Shown one piece after another: positions 1-11,297 of a stretch of 64,000 bases of DNA. The position numbers were made by a program, and so were the translations under genes. Location: contig NC_133649.1 in NCBI RefSeq assembly GCF_009905375.1, positions 232,103,792 through 232,167,791 on the forward strand, written 5' to 3'. This DNA is from Apium graveolens (Eukaryota; Streptophyta; Magnoliopsida; Apiales; Apiaceae). Within the stretch, counting starts at the first letter, position 1. Each line of letters begins with the position of its first letter. The notes under the pieces are model-generated. The model saw only the letters and a list, made by a program, of their open reading frames with translations. It was not told where the DNA came from and made no database searches.

Positions 1-1
1 A

Positions 2-739
2 ATTCAAACAATCGAAGACATGTTGCACAGTTGTGCAATTGATTTTGCAGGAAGTTGGGACGACCACTTGCCATTAGTAGAATTTTCCTATAATAACAGC
101 TATCACTCCAGTATTGGCATGCCACCATACGAAGCTTTGTACGGACGGAAATGTAGATCACCGACAAGTTGGGATGAAGTAGGAGAAGAAAAGATTCTAG
201 GCTAGGAATTGGTACAACAGTTGCATGAGACAGTCAATTTAATTTAAAAAAGGTTGCTTTCTGCTCAAGATAGACAGAGAAAGTATGTAGATCCTGCGCG
301 TAAGGATGTTAGATTGCAAGTAGGCGAAGCCGTTTTGCTGAAGGTGTCACCAAGGAAAGGGTTGTCTAGATTTGGCAAGAAAGGGAAGTTAGCACCTAGA
401 TATATAGGTCCTTTTGAAATTTTGAGTCAAGTGGGGAAGGTGGCCTACGAGTTAGCCTTACCACCTCAGTATCAGCATGTGCATAATGTGTTCCATGTGT
501 CATTGCTTAAGAAGTACAATCCTGATGTCAACCATGTGATAGAATATGAACCTGTAGAAATTCAGGCAGACCTGTCATTTGTGGAGCAACCTGTCAAATT
601 ACTCGACTGGCAAGTAAAGAGTCTTAGGAATAAGTCGGTAAAGTTAGTAAAAGTACTTTGGAGGAACCCCATGGTCGAAGAATCAACTTGGGAGTTAGAG
701 TCTGATATGCGTTCCCGGTATCCTCATATGTTCTCTTAG
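2..739 (+). pseudogene. E1 integrase C-terminal part with chromodomain, broken
   Basis: One reading frame covers the end of a Ty3/gypsy polyprotein. The first part carries the end of the integrase catalytic region (LPLVEFSYNNSYHSSIGM, then YEALYGRKCRSP), typical of Tekay-lineage plant chromoviruses. Stops fall in the same frame at 203-205 (TAG) and 245-247 (TAA). From 254 the frame is open to 739: the integrase C-terminal domain ([37 protein letters not shown]) and, over about the last 50 residues, a chromodomain-like segment ([26 protein letters not shown]). Chromodomains of this family are thought to steer integration to particular chromatin; that role is family knowledge. With two stops the protein would be truncated. 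The frame ends 34 bp before the LTR. Confidence 0.85.
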
Positions 740-760
740 ATTCTAGGGACAGAATCCCTT

Positions 761-772
761 AAGGGGGAGAGG
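761..772 (+). promoter_or_regulatory. E1 polypurine tract
   Basis: A purine run, AAGGGGGAGAGG, lies two bases before the LTR start TGTTACGACC. This is the usual primer site for plus-strand DNA synthesis and fixes the element's orientation as plus. Confidence 0.85.
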
Positions 773-773
773 A

Positions 774-3700
774 TGTTACGACCGGCATTTTGTGTAATAT
801 TATTTGTGAACTTTGTATAATATTAGAGCCGAATGTAAATATACTCAATGATTGTACGTTGTGTGAATGAAAATTTCTACATTATAAATTGCTTTATATA
901 GAATATGATTTTTCAAAGCAAAAGTTTATTTATTTCCCTTATTTTTGATTTATAAGGAATATTCTAAACCTTGGAAAAAAATTTCTTTTAAAAGTTATTT
1001 CATTCACAAATTTCAGAAGTGATCTTATAAAATTTCTAAAAATCCAAGCTATTTTATGGTATAAATTTTATAATTTTTGAACTTGTATTTTATTTTATAA
1101 AAATAAATCTTTAAAAATTTATTTGTTATAATTAGCAAATTATATGGAAACCCTTGCATGCAAATCACTCTTCCATTCTATTAAAGGGCAAAAGAGACCT
1201 TTCCAACCCCACTAACTCACTTGTTGTTAACCAAATTACCACATTAACCTTGCATGCAAAATGGCCTAACTTTAGCTAGAGGGTATTCTTGTACATTCTC
1301 ATTTCCACTTATTTTTTTAGTCAATCAAAGGCATAAAACCAAAAACAAAATGTGAGAAATCATTTCACTCACTCCACACCCCAACTCACCTCTTTTTTCC
1401 TCTACTCCCCCTCCCTCTCCTTGCTCTCGGCCGAGAACCCCCTCCCCCACTCCCTTCCATTTTTCCATCCCATTTCTCATCTTCCCTAGTGTAATTCTTC
1501 CACCTACATTTATTTTATATACTTCCCAAGATTTTTGTGATTTGGGAGATGAAGTTTCATGGTTGCATGTGTAGTTTTTGTGTGATCTCCAAAGAGAAAC
1601 TCTTGATTCTTGTGAATTCAAGAGCTCTCTATGAGATACATTTTATATATGTTTTAACTAAGTGTTTTATGGAGAAACCATGCTTTAAAAACCTTTGCAT
1701 ACTACTGAAATTTCACTATATAATCATGTTTATCCATGCATGCTAGTTTTAAGATGTTAATATGATGATCAACCATGTTGTGTATGCTACTCTTCTCGAA
1801 ATCATGTTTTCATGTTTAAAAATCTATAAATTCGAATTATTTGTGCTTGAAATAGATTGTTTCCATGATATATTTCTTAATAATAGTTAAGAGAAGATAT
1901 ATTTCATGATTATTAAGGTTGATTAATAGGTACAAGTCGAATTTACAAGAATTTAAACTCTATGTTTTAGCCGAAATCTTGTTAAGTGTTTTCCATGAGT
2001 TGCATTGTTATATTTTTATTTGCATGTTGGTGTTCTAGGGCATGGATGATCTCCCCTCCTATTGAGGAACTATTTTAGGATGTTGATGCACTAGGTTTGC
2101 TTTGGTAAAGGTTGGATGTTTGGATAAGTGGGAGTCAAGGTGGAAAGGGATTAGTTAGTGTTTGCTTTTTTCCAGATTTGATGCACTAGTTTATGGGGAA
2201 ATTTTGAATGAGCATTTGTGGTGCACTTTGAGGCCAAAGACACCATAAGCTAGCACAAGGAGTATATAATAGGTTTTAGGTGTTTGTTGGAGGTTTGTAA
2301 GACGTTTGGTTAGGTGCACGAGTGGAATCACAAAATCTGTCCAGCAGGGGACAGTTTTGTTGCAACTTAGAAATAGAAAGTTTTGACCATGTCATAGGTA
2401 GGCCCTTATTAAGCCCTGTTGGGCCTTAGAGGGAGTGTCAGAGGAGGTTTTCCAACCATAGTTCATACGATTTGAGTTAGAATAATGTGTCACAAGTTAG
2501 TTCAAGTCAGGACCTTTTCTGCCCAGAAAAATAGGGGAACCATGGACTTTAAGCTTAGGCCTAGGGAGGCCGAAGTTAGGCCCTTGAGCCACATCAAGTT
2601 TGGGAGTTGCCTTATGATCAGAAGAGTCTAGTGTAGAAGTTTTGGAGTTAAACTTGTAGTATAAGAGTGTCTAATACACTCAAGAAACCATAGATGTCAT
2701 TCTGAAATTTACCTTAGTAAGCACCTTCACTTACCACATAGTTTTAGAGCATTTATGAGTGAGACCTAGGTTGACAACTATAGTTGCAAGATAGAATAAA
2801 GCCAGTAGAGTGAAAGGCCCAAGTGAGGGTCAATAGGTTTTGGATAGTTTAGTAAAGGCACATCGAGTTAGGAGGCCAAAATTTAGAGACTTTGTCTAGT
2901 TTAGCGATCAAGTGACTTAAGTTATGGAACGAGATCATCCAAGCCTAGTGTTGCAATATGGTGTGTGTGTGATATTGTTTGGTATTTAAAATATTGTATG
3001 TGAGTATATGTGGCTATGCGTACTATTATGTTTATAAGGTGATTATAAATTGCGTGCATATAGGCCTAAGTGCCATTTGTGTTTAATTTCGGGTTGTAAG
3101 TAGGTTGCGTTGGTGAGAATATATTATAATGAGGTTATTATTAATTGTGTAGGATCTTGAGACGAGGGTAAACTTGCTATAAATGTCGAGTAGAGCTTCC
3201 AGTTGCTCCTACTTTCCAGTCCAGTCCAGTCCAGTCCAGCCTTCACAAGGCAAGTGATTCAACCTACTTTTTAGTTTACACTGCGAATGTGTGATAACTA
3301 GTTCTTATATATATGATGCGAGTATCCTGATTTACCTTGTTATACCCGGACCAAGTGATTCTCAAATCTATCTTCGTATTATATAGAAATGCCATGAACC
3401 CTCAAGTACTTATTGCAAGTAGATCAAAAATCATACCATGCTAGTATACCAAAGTAATCGGGATGCCATGATAAAATAGAGAATTGTTATAATACCTGAT
3501 TGATCCTTTTGATTAACATGCTATTGATTACTGAGAAATTCTGATTTTACACCCTGATGCTTGATTTAAGTCTTGTAAGAACCCCGATAGAAACTTTATC
3601 TTGATACCTAAAAGCCAGATATTCTTTAAAGTCGTTCACGATTGTTTAATAACCCTATCCTTACCGTAAAGCTTGACATCCTGATATACCTTAAGCTAAT

Positions 3701-4685
3701 GATCACTTTCTTTATATCTTAACACCTCTATCATACTTGTAACCAGTAATGCTTATCTTCTTGATGTTCTAATACATATACCTTGTCTAATACCATTGTT
3801 TTAAGCCTAGTTTGGCATTACTCTTTCATATTATCCAATAACCCTACTAAATCTCCTTGTCAAAATTCTTGTAAATGGAAACCTTTCAATTACCCTGATA
3901 GAGTAAAGTCTAGTGGATCATGGCCCTAAGATTTAGTGAACATAATTCCAGTGTTTCAAGTCAATCTACAATCCCTTGATAAAAATGTTTACTGTTTAAG
4001 AAATTTTATTATCAATCGGCATCAGTTTTTGAAATGATTAAAATTTGGATTTTCAGTCCCAAAGGGGGATAAATGTTTTCTTTAAATAGTGGATCTGGAC
4101 TGAGATGCAAGTCCTTTCCACACTGATATTATAGGCTTAAAAGTTGCCTAGGGATCCCATTAATGTTTTAGAACCCAGCGAGGTTCGGGATTACTTCGCG
4201 GCTGATCACCGGTTGTAATCCGTAGCGTCATAAAATGATTTTTGATTAATATATGATTTTGAAAAAGTTTTTGATTCAAACAAATGATGCCATTACCCAA
4301 AAGTTCATCTCTTGTTATTATTAGTTATATCTTCACATTGTCATTCTTTAATATATATCTCGATTTATGTTTTGTATCGTATTGTTTAGCACTTGTTGAG
4401 CATTTGGCTCACTACTTGCTTTAACCCTGATATTACAGCTAGCAGCTATGGTTAGATTCAAGCAGACAGCACGTAAGACTTTTGATGCCGATGTGTATGT
4501 CCGAGCTTAGGTAGAATAAGAGATAGTTTTGTGTGCGGACTCGATATTAAAACCAGTTGTAATAGTTAGTAGTGTTGGGCTGTTCCAAACCCTAAACTAT
4601 AAGATCTTGGATTCATTTATATTTAATTTCTTTTAAATATTGTAATAGTTATATATTAAGTATTGTTAAGTTGGGGGTTGTGACA
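774..4685 (+). repeat. E1 3' LTR (3.9 kb)
   Basis: Starts TGTTACGACC after the polypurine tract and ends GGTTGTGACA, giving TG...CA ends and a length of 3912 bp. Long LTRs are usual for Tekay-lineage elements. No coding sequence is credible inside: short open frames such as 1537-1746 show no domain. A CCAGT array sits at 3216-3240. The stretch about 4390-4500, before the right end, has the 'TTGAGCATTTGGCTCAC' phrase seen in similar form in the LTRs of C. The other LTR is not in the window, so the ends rest on terminal motifs and the abrupt change of flanking sequence. Confidence 0.8.
3216..3240 (+). repeat. CCAGT tandem repeat in E1 LTR
   Basis: Four exact CCAGT units and a fifth CCAGC. A simple repeat inside the LTR; no function is evident. 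Confidence 0.9.
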
Positions 4686-4690
4686 GAAAT

Positions 4691-5740
4691 TATCCAAAGT
4701 TATCTGACAAGAACCCCTTGGACCTTATGTTTGAGACTCCAAGGCCGGATGAAAAGAAACTATTGGCAAGGTCCATTACATTCTTCAAAGATCCAACTGA
4801 CTCTGTGCTAAAGAGAAGAATTTCTAAGATCTACGGGAATGGGAAAGAAATCTGTGTGGTGGCTGGACACCCTCAGTTTGCAGAAGCTAAGAAGGAAGAA
4901 AAGGAGAGAATCAAGCAAGAAAAGAAGCAAGTTGTTTTAGATGCTAAGAAGCTCAAACAGAAAAAAAAGTAAGCTGCTATAGTAGCCAAGCTTCAAGCTG
5001 TGAAAACTGTAACTGAGATTTCTGAGAAACAACCTATGGTAGCTGAAGATCAAGATCAGAAAATGCATAAGAAACCTCAATAGAAAAGGAAGTTCAGATA
5101 CAAAATCCTTCCCAAAAGAAGATTGAACTTCAATTATGATAAGATGAAAGATTACATTCCCAACCAATCTACATCTACAACTCAAACATCCAAGCCCTCA
5201 GAGGTGTAGGAGAAATTTAAGGTGAATCCTACAAGAAAATTTTCATAGTGAGCCAATAGTTCCCAAGGATGAGCCTGAAAGACTGGTGTTCAAATACAAG
5301 GGTAGGAAAGAGATCATATGGCCCCTTCATAGGATTCTTCAAGAAAGCTGTTCTGTGTTGATAAAGATCTTCTCATCTTTCAAGAAAAATTTTGGATTCA
5401 ATGTGACTGCCAAGAAAATGGTTCTAAAGAAGATAGAAGAACTAAGGAGCAGCAGAATAGCCTCAAATGCACTTCCAAGGACTCTATCAATTCCCTTCAC
5501 AAGAAATAGAGTGCACTTGAGGCCTTACTGGCTGATGGAATTCATGGATGAAAAAGGTGTTAGGAGATTCTTCATACGGGTTGACCAATTGAGTTCTCAA
5601 GTAATGAGACTCTAATGGAAATGCAAGAAAAGTTAGATCTATCAAATACTGAAGAACTTGAATTTCACATAAAACTCCAAAATCAAATAGAAGAAAATAA
5701 CAGGAAGCTTGGGAAGAAATCAAGACAATCAAGGAAATAG
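4691..5740 (+). pseudogene. E2 env-like ORF (ORF downstream of pol), broken
   Basis: SIRE-type plant Copia elements often carry an extra ORF between pol and the 3' LTR, called env-like by position; its function is unproven. Here a highly charged, Lys/Glu-rich frame (4718-4972, with segments such as KKEEKERIKQEKKQ) continues past stops at 4970-4972 and near 5081 and 5206. A change of frame leads to a second segment (5286-5615) with basic, globular-looking sequence (LRPYWLMEFMDEKGVRRFF), then more charged sequence to about 5740. No signal peptide or clear membrane span is visible in the part present. The N-terminal part is lost at the E1 junction. Identification rests on position before the polypurine tract and the pattern of composition, not on a conserved domain. 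Confidence 0.6.
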
Positions 5741-5931
5741 ATCACATATGCTCAGACTAGAGGAGCACCTTGAAAATGATTGTGAGAACTCTTTGTACAC
5801 TTTACTTTGGTCAAATTTCAAATAAACTGTAGCACTTACTAGTTTTATCTACCATTATTCAATCTGTACATTTAGGGTGTTTTGTTATCATCAAGTTTCT
5901 CTTAATTTATGGCTACAATTCCAGTAGACAT
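5741..5931 (+). other. E2 untranslated stretch before the polypurine tract
   Basis: AT-rich non-coding sequence between the env-like frame and the polypurine tract. I see no gene in it. Confidence 0.6.
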
Positions 5932-5945
5932 AAATTGGGGGAGAT
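5932..5945 (+). promoter_or_regulatory. E2 polypurine tract
   Basis: AAATTGGGGGAGAT directly abuts the LTR start TGTTAGGAATATG. The same tract, on the minus strand, adjoins the 3' LTR of B at 24350-24361. Confidence 0.85.
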
Positions 5946-6020
5946 TGTTAGGAATATGTTATGAACTTGATAATAAGTTGAACAAAACACCTTAGTAGAT
6001 TTAACTTAGTGCTTTTGTAG

Positions 6021-6100
6021 CTCTCGGCGGATGTTCTACAATAGTCCCGACGGATGAACTTTATAGTCCCGACGGATAACAACTGAACATCCATCGAGAG
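6021..6100 (+). repeat. Stem-loop in E2 LTR U3
   Basis: Arms CTCTCGGCGGATGTT (6021-6035) and AACATCCATCGAGAG (6086-6100) are inverted repeats matching at 13 of 15 positions. The loop holds two more copies of the CCCGACGGATGA motif. The same structure with different bases occurs in A at 20103-20138. Confidence 0.75.
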
Positions 6101-6255
6101 TGTAGCTTATGTAATAATAAGTCTTATAGCACATGACTGTAAACAACAATGTATTAGTAGATGTTGTAGGATTCTTTAAGTCATGTTGACTACTAGATTG
6201 ATATACAGAATAGGTTGGCTAATTGTATAAGTGAAATAGAGTCAAGTGGTAGAAA

Positions 6256-6345
6256 GGCTCCTGACTGATGATCTACAAAGGCTCCCGACAGATAATCAAC
6301 AAGGCTCCCGACAGATGACCAACATAGTCCCGATGGATGATCATA
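6256..6345 (+). repeat. Tandem ~24-bp array of GACGGATGA-type motif, E2 LTR
   Basis: About four imperfect units of 23-24 bp, each with a core like GGCTCCCGACAGATGA. The array lies upstream of the LTR TATA box, so in U3. The matching place in A holds about five degenerate units. Confidence 0.8.
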
Positions 6346-6569
6346 TTCAATATAGCAGTTGACAGTGACAACACAGTCACATGTGTCGGGTGTTTGCAAA
6401 TAGAATGTGGCATCCTAATTGCAGGATTTAGAGAACAAAAAAGCATTACCATTTCCATGCTATTATGAAGATATTCAAAGATGCTGGATAGAGTAATGAA
6501 GTAGCATGGAATTAGACTATAAACCATCTTTGTTTTAATTGTTTGTCTTTTTATCATGTAACTTGGTAG

Positions 6570-6578
6570 TATATAAAT
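6570..6578 (+). promoter_or_regulatory. E2 LTR TATA box
   Basis: TATATAAAT at the same LTR position as TATATAAAC in A (20684-20692), followed by a conserved AGCAAGTAGA. Probable LTR promoter; the transcription start is not determined. Confidence 0.6.
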
Positions 6579-7127
6579 GAAGTGTAGCAAGTAGAACAAA
6601 CTAACTAAGCAAGCATTATTTTCAGAGAGATAGATAAAGCTGGATCTGTAAAGCATCTCTTTGTTTTTCTGTAAGTTCACTTATAAGCAGCTGTGTTCCA
6701 TTCAAGCATCACAGAGTTCTCATCTTTATATATATATCTCTAGTGGATAAGTTCAAATCCACCAAAAGTTGTAAAGCCTTGTGTTTGATTGCTTTCTGTT
6801 TTGATTTTCATTTTACTTTCATTCCGCACTTCTAGCAAAATCAACATAGTTATATATTAAGTAAGAACATTCTTAAAATCAGAAAAAGAAGACAAAATTA
6901 CATTCAACCCCCCTTCTGTAATTCTTGTTGCATTGATTGGGAATAACAGACACACAACCATTTTCACCTTTCAAAAAGGATATTCATTCACTTTCAGGAT
7001 TGGAAAATAGATGGTTTCATATATGCTCATGTTATTGTTGATTTGGGTTGTGATTGGTGGTGGTTGATTTGTTTGAGTTTCTTTATCAGCCATTATTGAT
7101 TGTTTTTCTGGATCTTAAAACTCTTTG

Positions 7128-7143
7128 TGTATCTGATACCAAT
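7128..7143 (-). promoter_or_regulatory. H primer-binding site
   Basis: On the minus strand this reads AATTGGTATCAGATAC, complementary to the 3' end of initiator methionine tRNA, the usual primer of plant Copia elements. It adjoins the LTR and fixes H as minus strand. Confidence 0.75.
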
Positions 7144-7637
7144 TGTTAGGTCTACAAGTATACTTGTAGGGGGTAAATACAGTATTTAACAATCAAATCG
7201 AATTAAAACTTAAATATGAAGAACAACCTTTATATTAATGAATAAAAACTGTTTATAAACTCTCTAAAAGGATGAACAAATATCCTTGACAGCTGCTAGG
7301 TTTCACGAATGATATAATCGATAATCAACACTTTTAGTGTAAACCTAATATGTTCTTATATATTCTATAGTTACACAATCAATCTTAGATATGATATACC
7401 TGAAATAAGGAGTTCTAATACACACCCAACTATTGATTGTTACAAATATGTAAAGTCCTATACCGACAAATCTTCTGCAAATCAAGTTTTCTAAATAAAA
7501 GTAGTCTCTTCCTCGAATATAGCTTTGACAGATAATGATAGATTAATGCTTATTATAAACTCTGATTTGTCAAATACTGATAAAGTTATAAACTCTGATA
7601 TCTTCCAGTCACATACTCTGATGGAAAAATCTGATAG

Positions 7638-7642
7638 GTAAA
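7638..7642 (+). repeat. F target-site duplication, left copy
   Basis: GTAAA directly before the LTR; the right copy is at 17953-17957. Confidence 0.9.
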
Positions 7643-8902
7643 TGATAGGATATATATTTATATATATTATATGATTTTATTCCTCATAATTATTATATTT
7701 TGCATTGATTTGAATTTTTATTAATTAGATTTTAATATTTTATTGTAGGAAGCAAGGAAATCCTAAATTTGGATGGATTGGAGAATTAAAGTTTTATTTG
7801 GAGATTTATTAGAAGGAAATTCTTATTTGTTGGACTACATGCGCGTAATTCACTGTTTGGGCCATATCTTGAGTTCCAGACTGTCAGAATTGGACGATTT
7901 AACAACCCACGTAAAGCTAGCGGAACTTTCTTTCATTCTACAGAGGTCCAAGTATCAAATTAAAACTAGAGCGGCCCAGAATTATTGGAGAAAATTCAGC
8001 TGCAAATTTTCCTTTAGAAATCCAATCAGTTTAGAAAGCGTACTTGTATTTTTCCTAGAATCATTAAAAGACTTCTATTAGATATACAGATACATATGTA
8101 TACAGAGAGGATCATTACTTTTTCTTCTTGTAAAAAGATTGAAAATTTTCTTCTCTATTCTCATCAATATCAATTATGTGTTTTTATTATATTATGCATT
8201 TTGTTAGTTTAGTTATATGTGAGTAGATTTTTAAATCTAGGGTTAAGTTGAACCAAAGTTATGATCGATGCATGATTTTCCCAATCCCCCCAATTTAGTT
8301 ATATTACATGTTCTTGCTTATTGAATTGTGCTTAATTAACAATTACATATCAGATGTGATTATGTGTATTATTTGAACCCAATATTTATTTATCAACGAA
8401 AGTTGTACTTAGGTGGTTGTGATTTATCCAATAAGGACATGAACTTCTCCATGAAAATAGGTAGAACGGATTGTTAGAAAGTTAAGATGTTGTGTTTAAT
8501 GTCTCTAAATTGCATGATACCATTAAAATCGGCTTGATTGTATTTTAGAGAAGCCATTAATACTCGAGAGAGGTTATTGGTATTTTATAGGGCGCGTCTT
8601 TCCTCTTGAGTAGTATATGATTGATTGGGGTGGGAAATCATAATTGCATTGATTCATGCTAGTGGGGATACTTAATTCTGGATGTTTTTAGTTATTTGAA
8701 TAATACAACGTATTTGATTTAGTATAATTTTAGTTAATCAATCTCTCAATTTTAATTCTGTTATTTGCTTAGTTAATTCGAGTCAAAAATTACTAGTGAT
8801 TGGTACATTTATCTCTGTGGGATCGACTCTGACTTACCCTACTATATAGTTAGAAGGATTTGTTAGATATTGTTATTTGATAGGCACGCGACAGCCTTGT
8901 CA
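7643..8902 (+). repeat. F 5' LTR
   Basis: TGATAGGATATAT ... CCTTGTCA, 1260 bp. The segment about 7769-8175 is absent from the right LTR but has a counterpart in the LTR of G on the minus strand, so it is ancestral. The 102-codon open frame at 7773-8081 is not conserved in G and is not taken as a gene. Confidence 0.92.
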
Positions 8903-8905
8903 AAT

Positions 8906-8924
8906 TTTTGCCACTGTCGGGGAC
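8906..8924 (+). promoter_or_regulatory. F primer-binding site (tRNA-Asp type, degenerate)
   Basis: TTTTGCCACTGTCGGGGAC follows the LTR. It resembles the TTTGGCGCCGTTGCCGGGGA site of Athila/Tat elements, which is complementary to tRNA-Asp, with several changes. Confidence 0.7.
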
Positions 8925-9035
8925 AAAGCGGTATTGGATTAGTAAATTTTTGAGTTAGTTTAGCTAAATCTTTTAGTTCTGTGCTTCGACTATTATTCCC
9001 TCTTTATTGATATTGGTTTATAGTTTTCTTGTTGC

Positions 9036-10840
9036 ATGCAAACTCGAAGTTCAGGTACTAAAAACTTGATTGCTTTTAATCCTGAAATTGAAGCTACAGC
9101 AAGAAGACTAGCAGGTACATGAAGAAAACAAAAAAACAAGGAAGTTATGGGTGAACCAGCCAAAGCTCTCAATGAGCAGGGTATGCCAGATACTAAGGAC
9201 TTACTATCCAGTATTCTCAAACTAACGGTCACGGCTACTCACTTTAAAATCAAGCCTCAATTCATCCAATTCATCTCCGATGATTCTTTTGCAGGATTGT
9301 CCACTGAAAATCCTGTTGATCATCTTGAGAGTTTTCTGGAGAAGTGTGATACGATAAAGTAGACTAATGTTAGTGATGATGCGATAAAGCTGGGATTATT
9401 TTCATTCTCTCTTCGAGATGCAGTAAAAGATTGGTTGAAAGATGAGGTGCCAAACAAGTTCACTACTTGGGATAGTTTAGCAAAGGCCTTTCTACTCAAA
9501 TTTTTTAGTCAGAAGAAGACTGCAAAGCTCAGGAACGACATATCTAACTTTCATCAAGATGATGAGGAGTCTCTTCATGATGCGTGGAAAAGATACAAAA
9601 GGCTTCAGAGATAATGTCATCACCATGGCATTCCTGATTGGTTGTTGATCCATACATTCTATAATGGGTTAACAGAAGAATTCCAAATTTTTGTTGATGC
9701 TGCTTCTGGTGGATCTATTATGAAGAAGAACACTGAGGATACGAAAGCTTTGTTAGATGATATACAGTCTAATGATAACTATCTGTACAGTGATAGATAT
9801 CATCCTAAGAAGGGAGGTAAGTATGATGTTGATGCTCTAACCATGTTAAATACTACTATGTAAGCAATGGTTAAGAAGATTGAGCAATTGGATTCTAGAA
9901 CTTCATCTACAGTTGCCTCATGCGAGATTTGTGGTGTAGTAGGACATACTCAAAATATTTGTCAGTTTAATCCCTCTGGATTAGCAATGGAATAAGCAAA
10001 TGTCCTTTACAACCAAAATCAAAGGCAACAGTATAATCTGTACTCTAACACATACAATCCAGGTTGGAGAGATCATCATAATTTCTCCTAAAGAAATACT
10101 CAGGCTCAAGCTCAACTTCCACCAACTCAGCCATAAAAATCTAACTTAGAAAATTTTTTGGAAGGATTTATCTCTACACAGTCAAAGAAGAATGATAATT
10201 TTGATGCAAGTATCAATGAGATAAAGGCTCACAACAAGTTGATGGAAAATTCGATTACTCAAATTGCTCAGCAGTTGAGCCAACTCAAAAAGTCTTCAGG
10301 CCAACTTCCTGGCCAAGTTGAACAACCACAAAGAGGTCATATTAAAGATGTAACTCTGAGAAGCGGAAAAGAATTTCCAGAACTAGATTTAAAGTTGAGA
10401 AAAAGTATAGTGAATGCTAAAAATCATGAATATGACATTACAGCTGAAAAAGTGATCGAAGAAAAGGCAGTGGAAGATGAGAAGAAGGAACTATTGTTGC
10501 TCCTATTAAACCGTATGTGCCTCTTGTTCCTTTTCCAAAAAGGTTGGCACAAGCTAAACTTGAGAAGAAGTATGGTAAATTTCTTGAAATTCTGCAGAAG
10601 CTGCACATTAATATTCCATTCATGGATGTTTTATCAAAGATGCCTTCATACGCAAAATTTCTCAAAGATGTATTATCAAAGAAGAGAAAAATTGAAGAAA
10701 GTTCTACTATTTCATTAACGGCAGAGTATAGTGCCATCTTGCAGAATCATCTTCCTAAAAAGTTAGCAGATCCAGGTAGCTACTCTACTCCTGTCAAACT
10801 AGGGGATGTTGAAATCAAAAGGGCTTTGTGTGATCTTTGA
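9036..10840 (+). pseudogene. F gag, broken
   Basis: Structural (capsid/nucleocapsid) polyprotein region of an Athila element. The start is taken at ATG 9036-9038, after the primer site; the frame begins MQTRSSG. In-frame stops include 9120-9122, 9360-9362, 9612-9614, 9861-9863 and several between 9990 and 10135. Recognisable pieces are the gag core (DAVKDWLKDEVPNKFTTWD, AFLLKFFSQKKTAKLRNDI) and a zinc-knuckle-like segment near 9930 (CEICGVVGHTQNIC) of the CX2CX4HX4C form. Near 10490 the frame shifts to that of 10517-10840, which leads into the protease region. Athila gag frames usually run without a stop from about 100 bp after the primer site. Confidence 0.85.
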
Positions 10841-11297
10841 GAAAGTATCAGTTTAATGCCATTATCAATCTGTGACAAACTTCAGATAAGTGAACTGAAA
10901 CCCACACATATCTCTCTATAATTGGCAGGAAAGAACTGTAAAATATCCTCCTGGTGAACTTGAAGATGTTCCTCTCAAGGTTGGTAAATTTTATATTCCA
11001 TGTGATTTTGTTGTCATGGAGACGGAAGAGGATGCAAATATTCCTATCATTCTTGGGAGACCTTTCTTAACTACGGCTGGAGCTATAATTGACATGAAGA
11101 ATGGAAGAATTTCTTTTCAAGTAGGAGAAGAGAAGATGGAATTTAAGCACCAAAACATAATGGGACACCCTTCTATGGATGAGATAATAAATCGGGTTGA
11201 TGCTCTAGAAGAAGTGATTTACTTTAAAGACAACAGTTTACTATGTGAAGATCCACTTCAAACTGTTCTGGAGGGTGACATGGATGAAGAAAATTAG
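10841..11297 (+). pseudogene. F aspartic protease region, broken
   Basis: The protease of Ty3/gypsy polyproteins cleaves the Gag-Pol precursor. Before the stop near 10838 the frame gives KRALCDL, where Athila proteases have the catalytic Asp followed by Gly-Ala-Ser; here the Gly position is a stop (TGA) and the next residues read ESISLMPL. A shifted middle section (about 10920-11010) keeps the family's pattern in other frames. The open frame 11016-11297 gives the C-terminal part, ending with the ILGRPFLTTAGAIIDMKNGR motif, the conserved ILGRPFL flap of the Athila protease. Stop and frameshift make it non-functional. Confidence 0.8.

Larger units (their letters stand above)
1..4685 (+). mobile_element. 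E1: Tekay-like Ty3/gypsy chromovirus, 3' part
   Basis: The 3' portion of a chromovirus: end of the integrase frame with a chromodomain, a polypurine tract, then a very long LTR. The 5' LTR, gag, protease and reverse transcriptase lie left of the window. The right end is the LTR terminus (ends TGTGACA), after which sequence changes abruptly to a Copia env-like ORF (E2), so E1 appears inserted in E2. The expected target-site copy on the right is 4686-4690 (GAAAT); its partner is outside the window. Confidence 0.85.
4686..6948 (+). mobile_element. E2: SIRE/Maximus-type Ty1/copia element, 3' end
   Basis: Contains the 3' part of an env-like ORF, a polypurine tract and a 1.0 kb LTR. Its 5' side is cut by E1. 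The LTR aligns throughout with the 5' LTR of element A, so E2 and A are the same family. On the right, the sequence after 6948 is the 5' internal region of another, minus-strand Copia element (H). E2 is therefore read as an insertion in H, with the expected target copy at 6949-6953 (GACAC) and the partner outside the window. Confidence 0.8.
5946..6948 (+). repeat. E2 3' LTR
   Basis: Begins TGTTAGGAATATG and ends GGGAATAACA (1003 bp). It is collinear with the LTR of A at 20027-21061, including a stem-loop, a tandem motif array and a TATA box. It carries no coding sequence. Confidence 0.88.

Noticed and set aside
3216..3240. Short direct repeats as a possible CRISPR-like or satellite array
   Set aside because: A five-unit, 5-bp simple repeat without spacers, in plant DNA.
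7773..8081. 102-codon frame in F's left LTR
   Set aside because: Deleted from the right LTR and not open in the related LTR of G.
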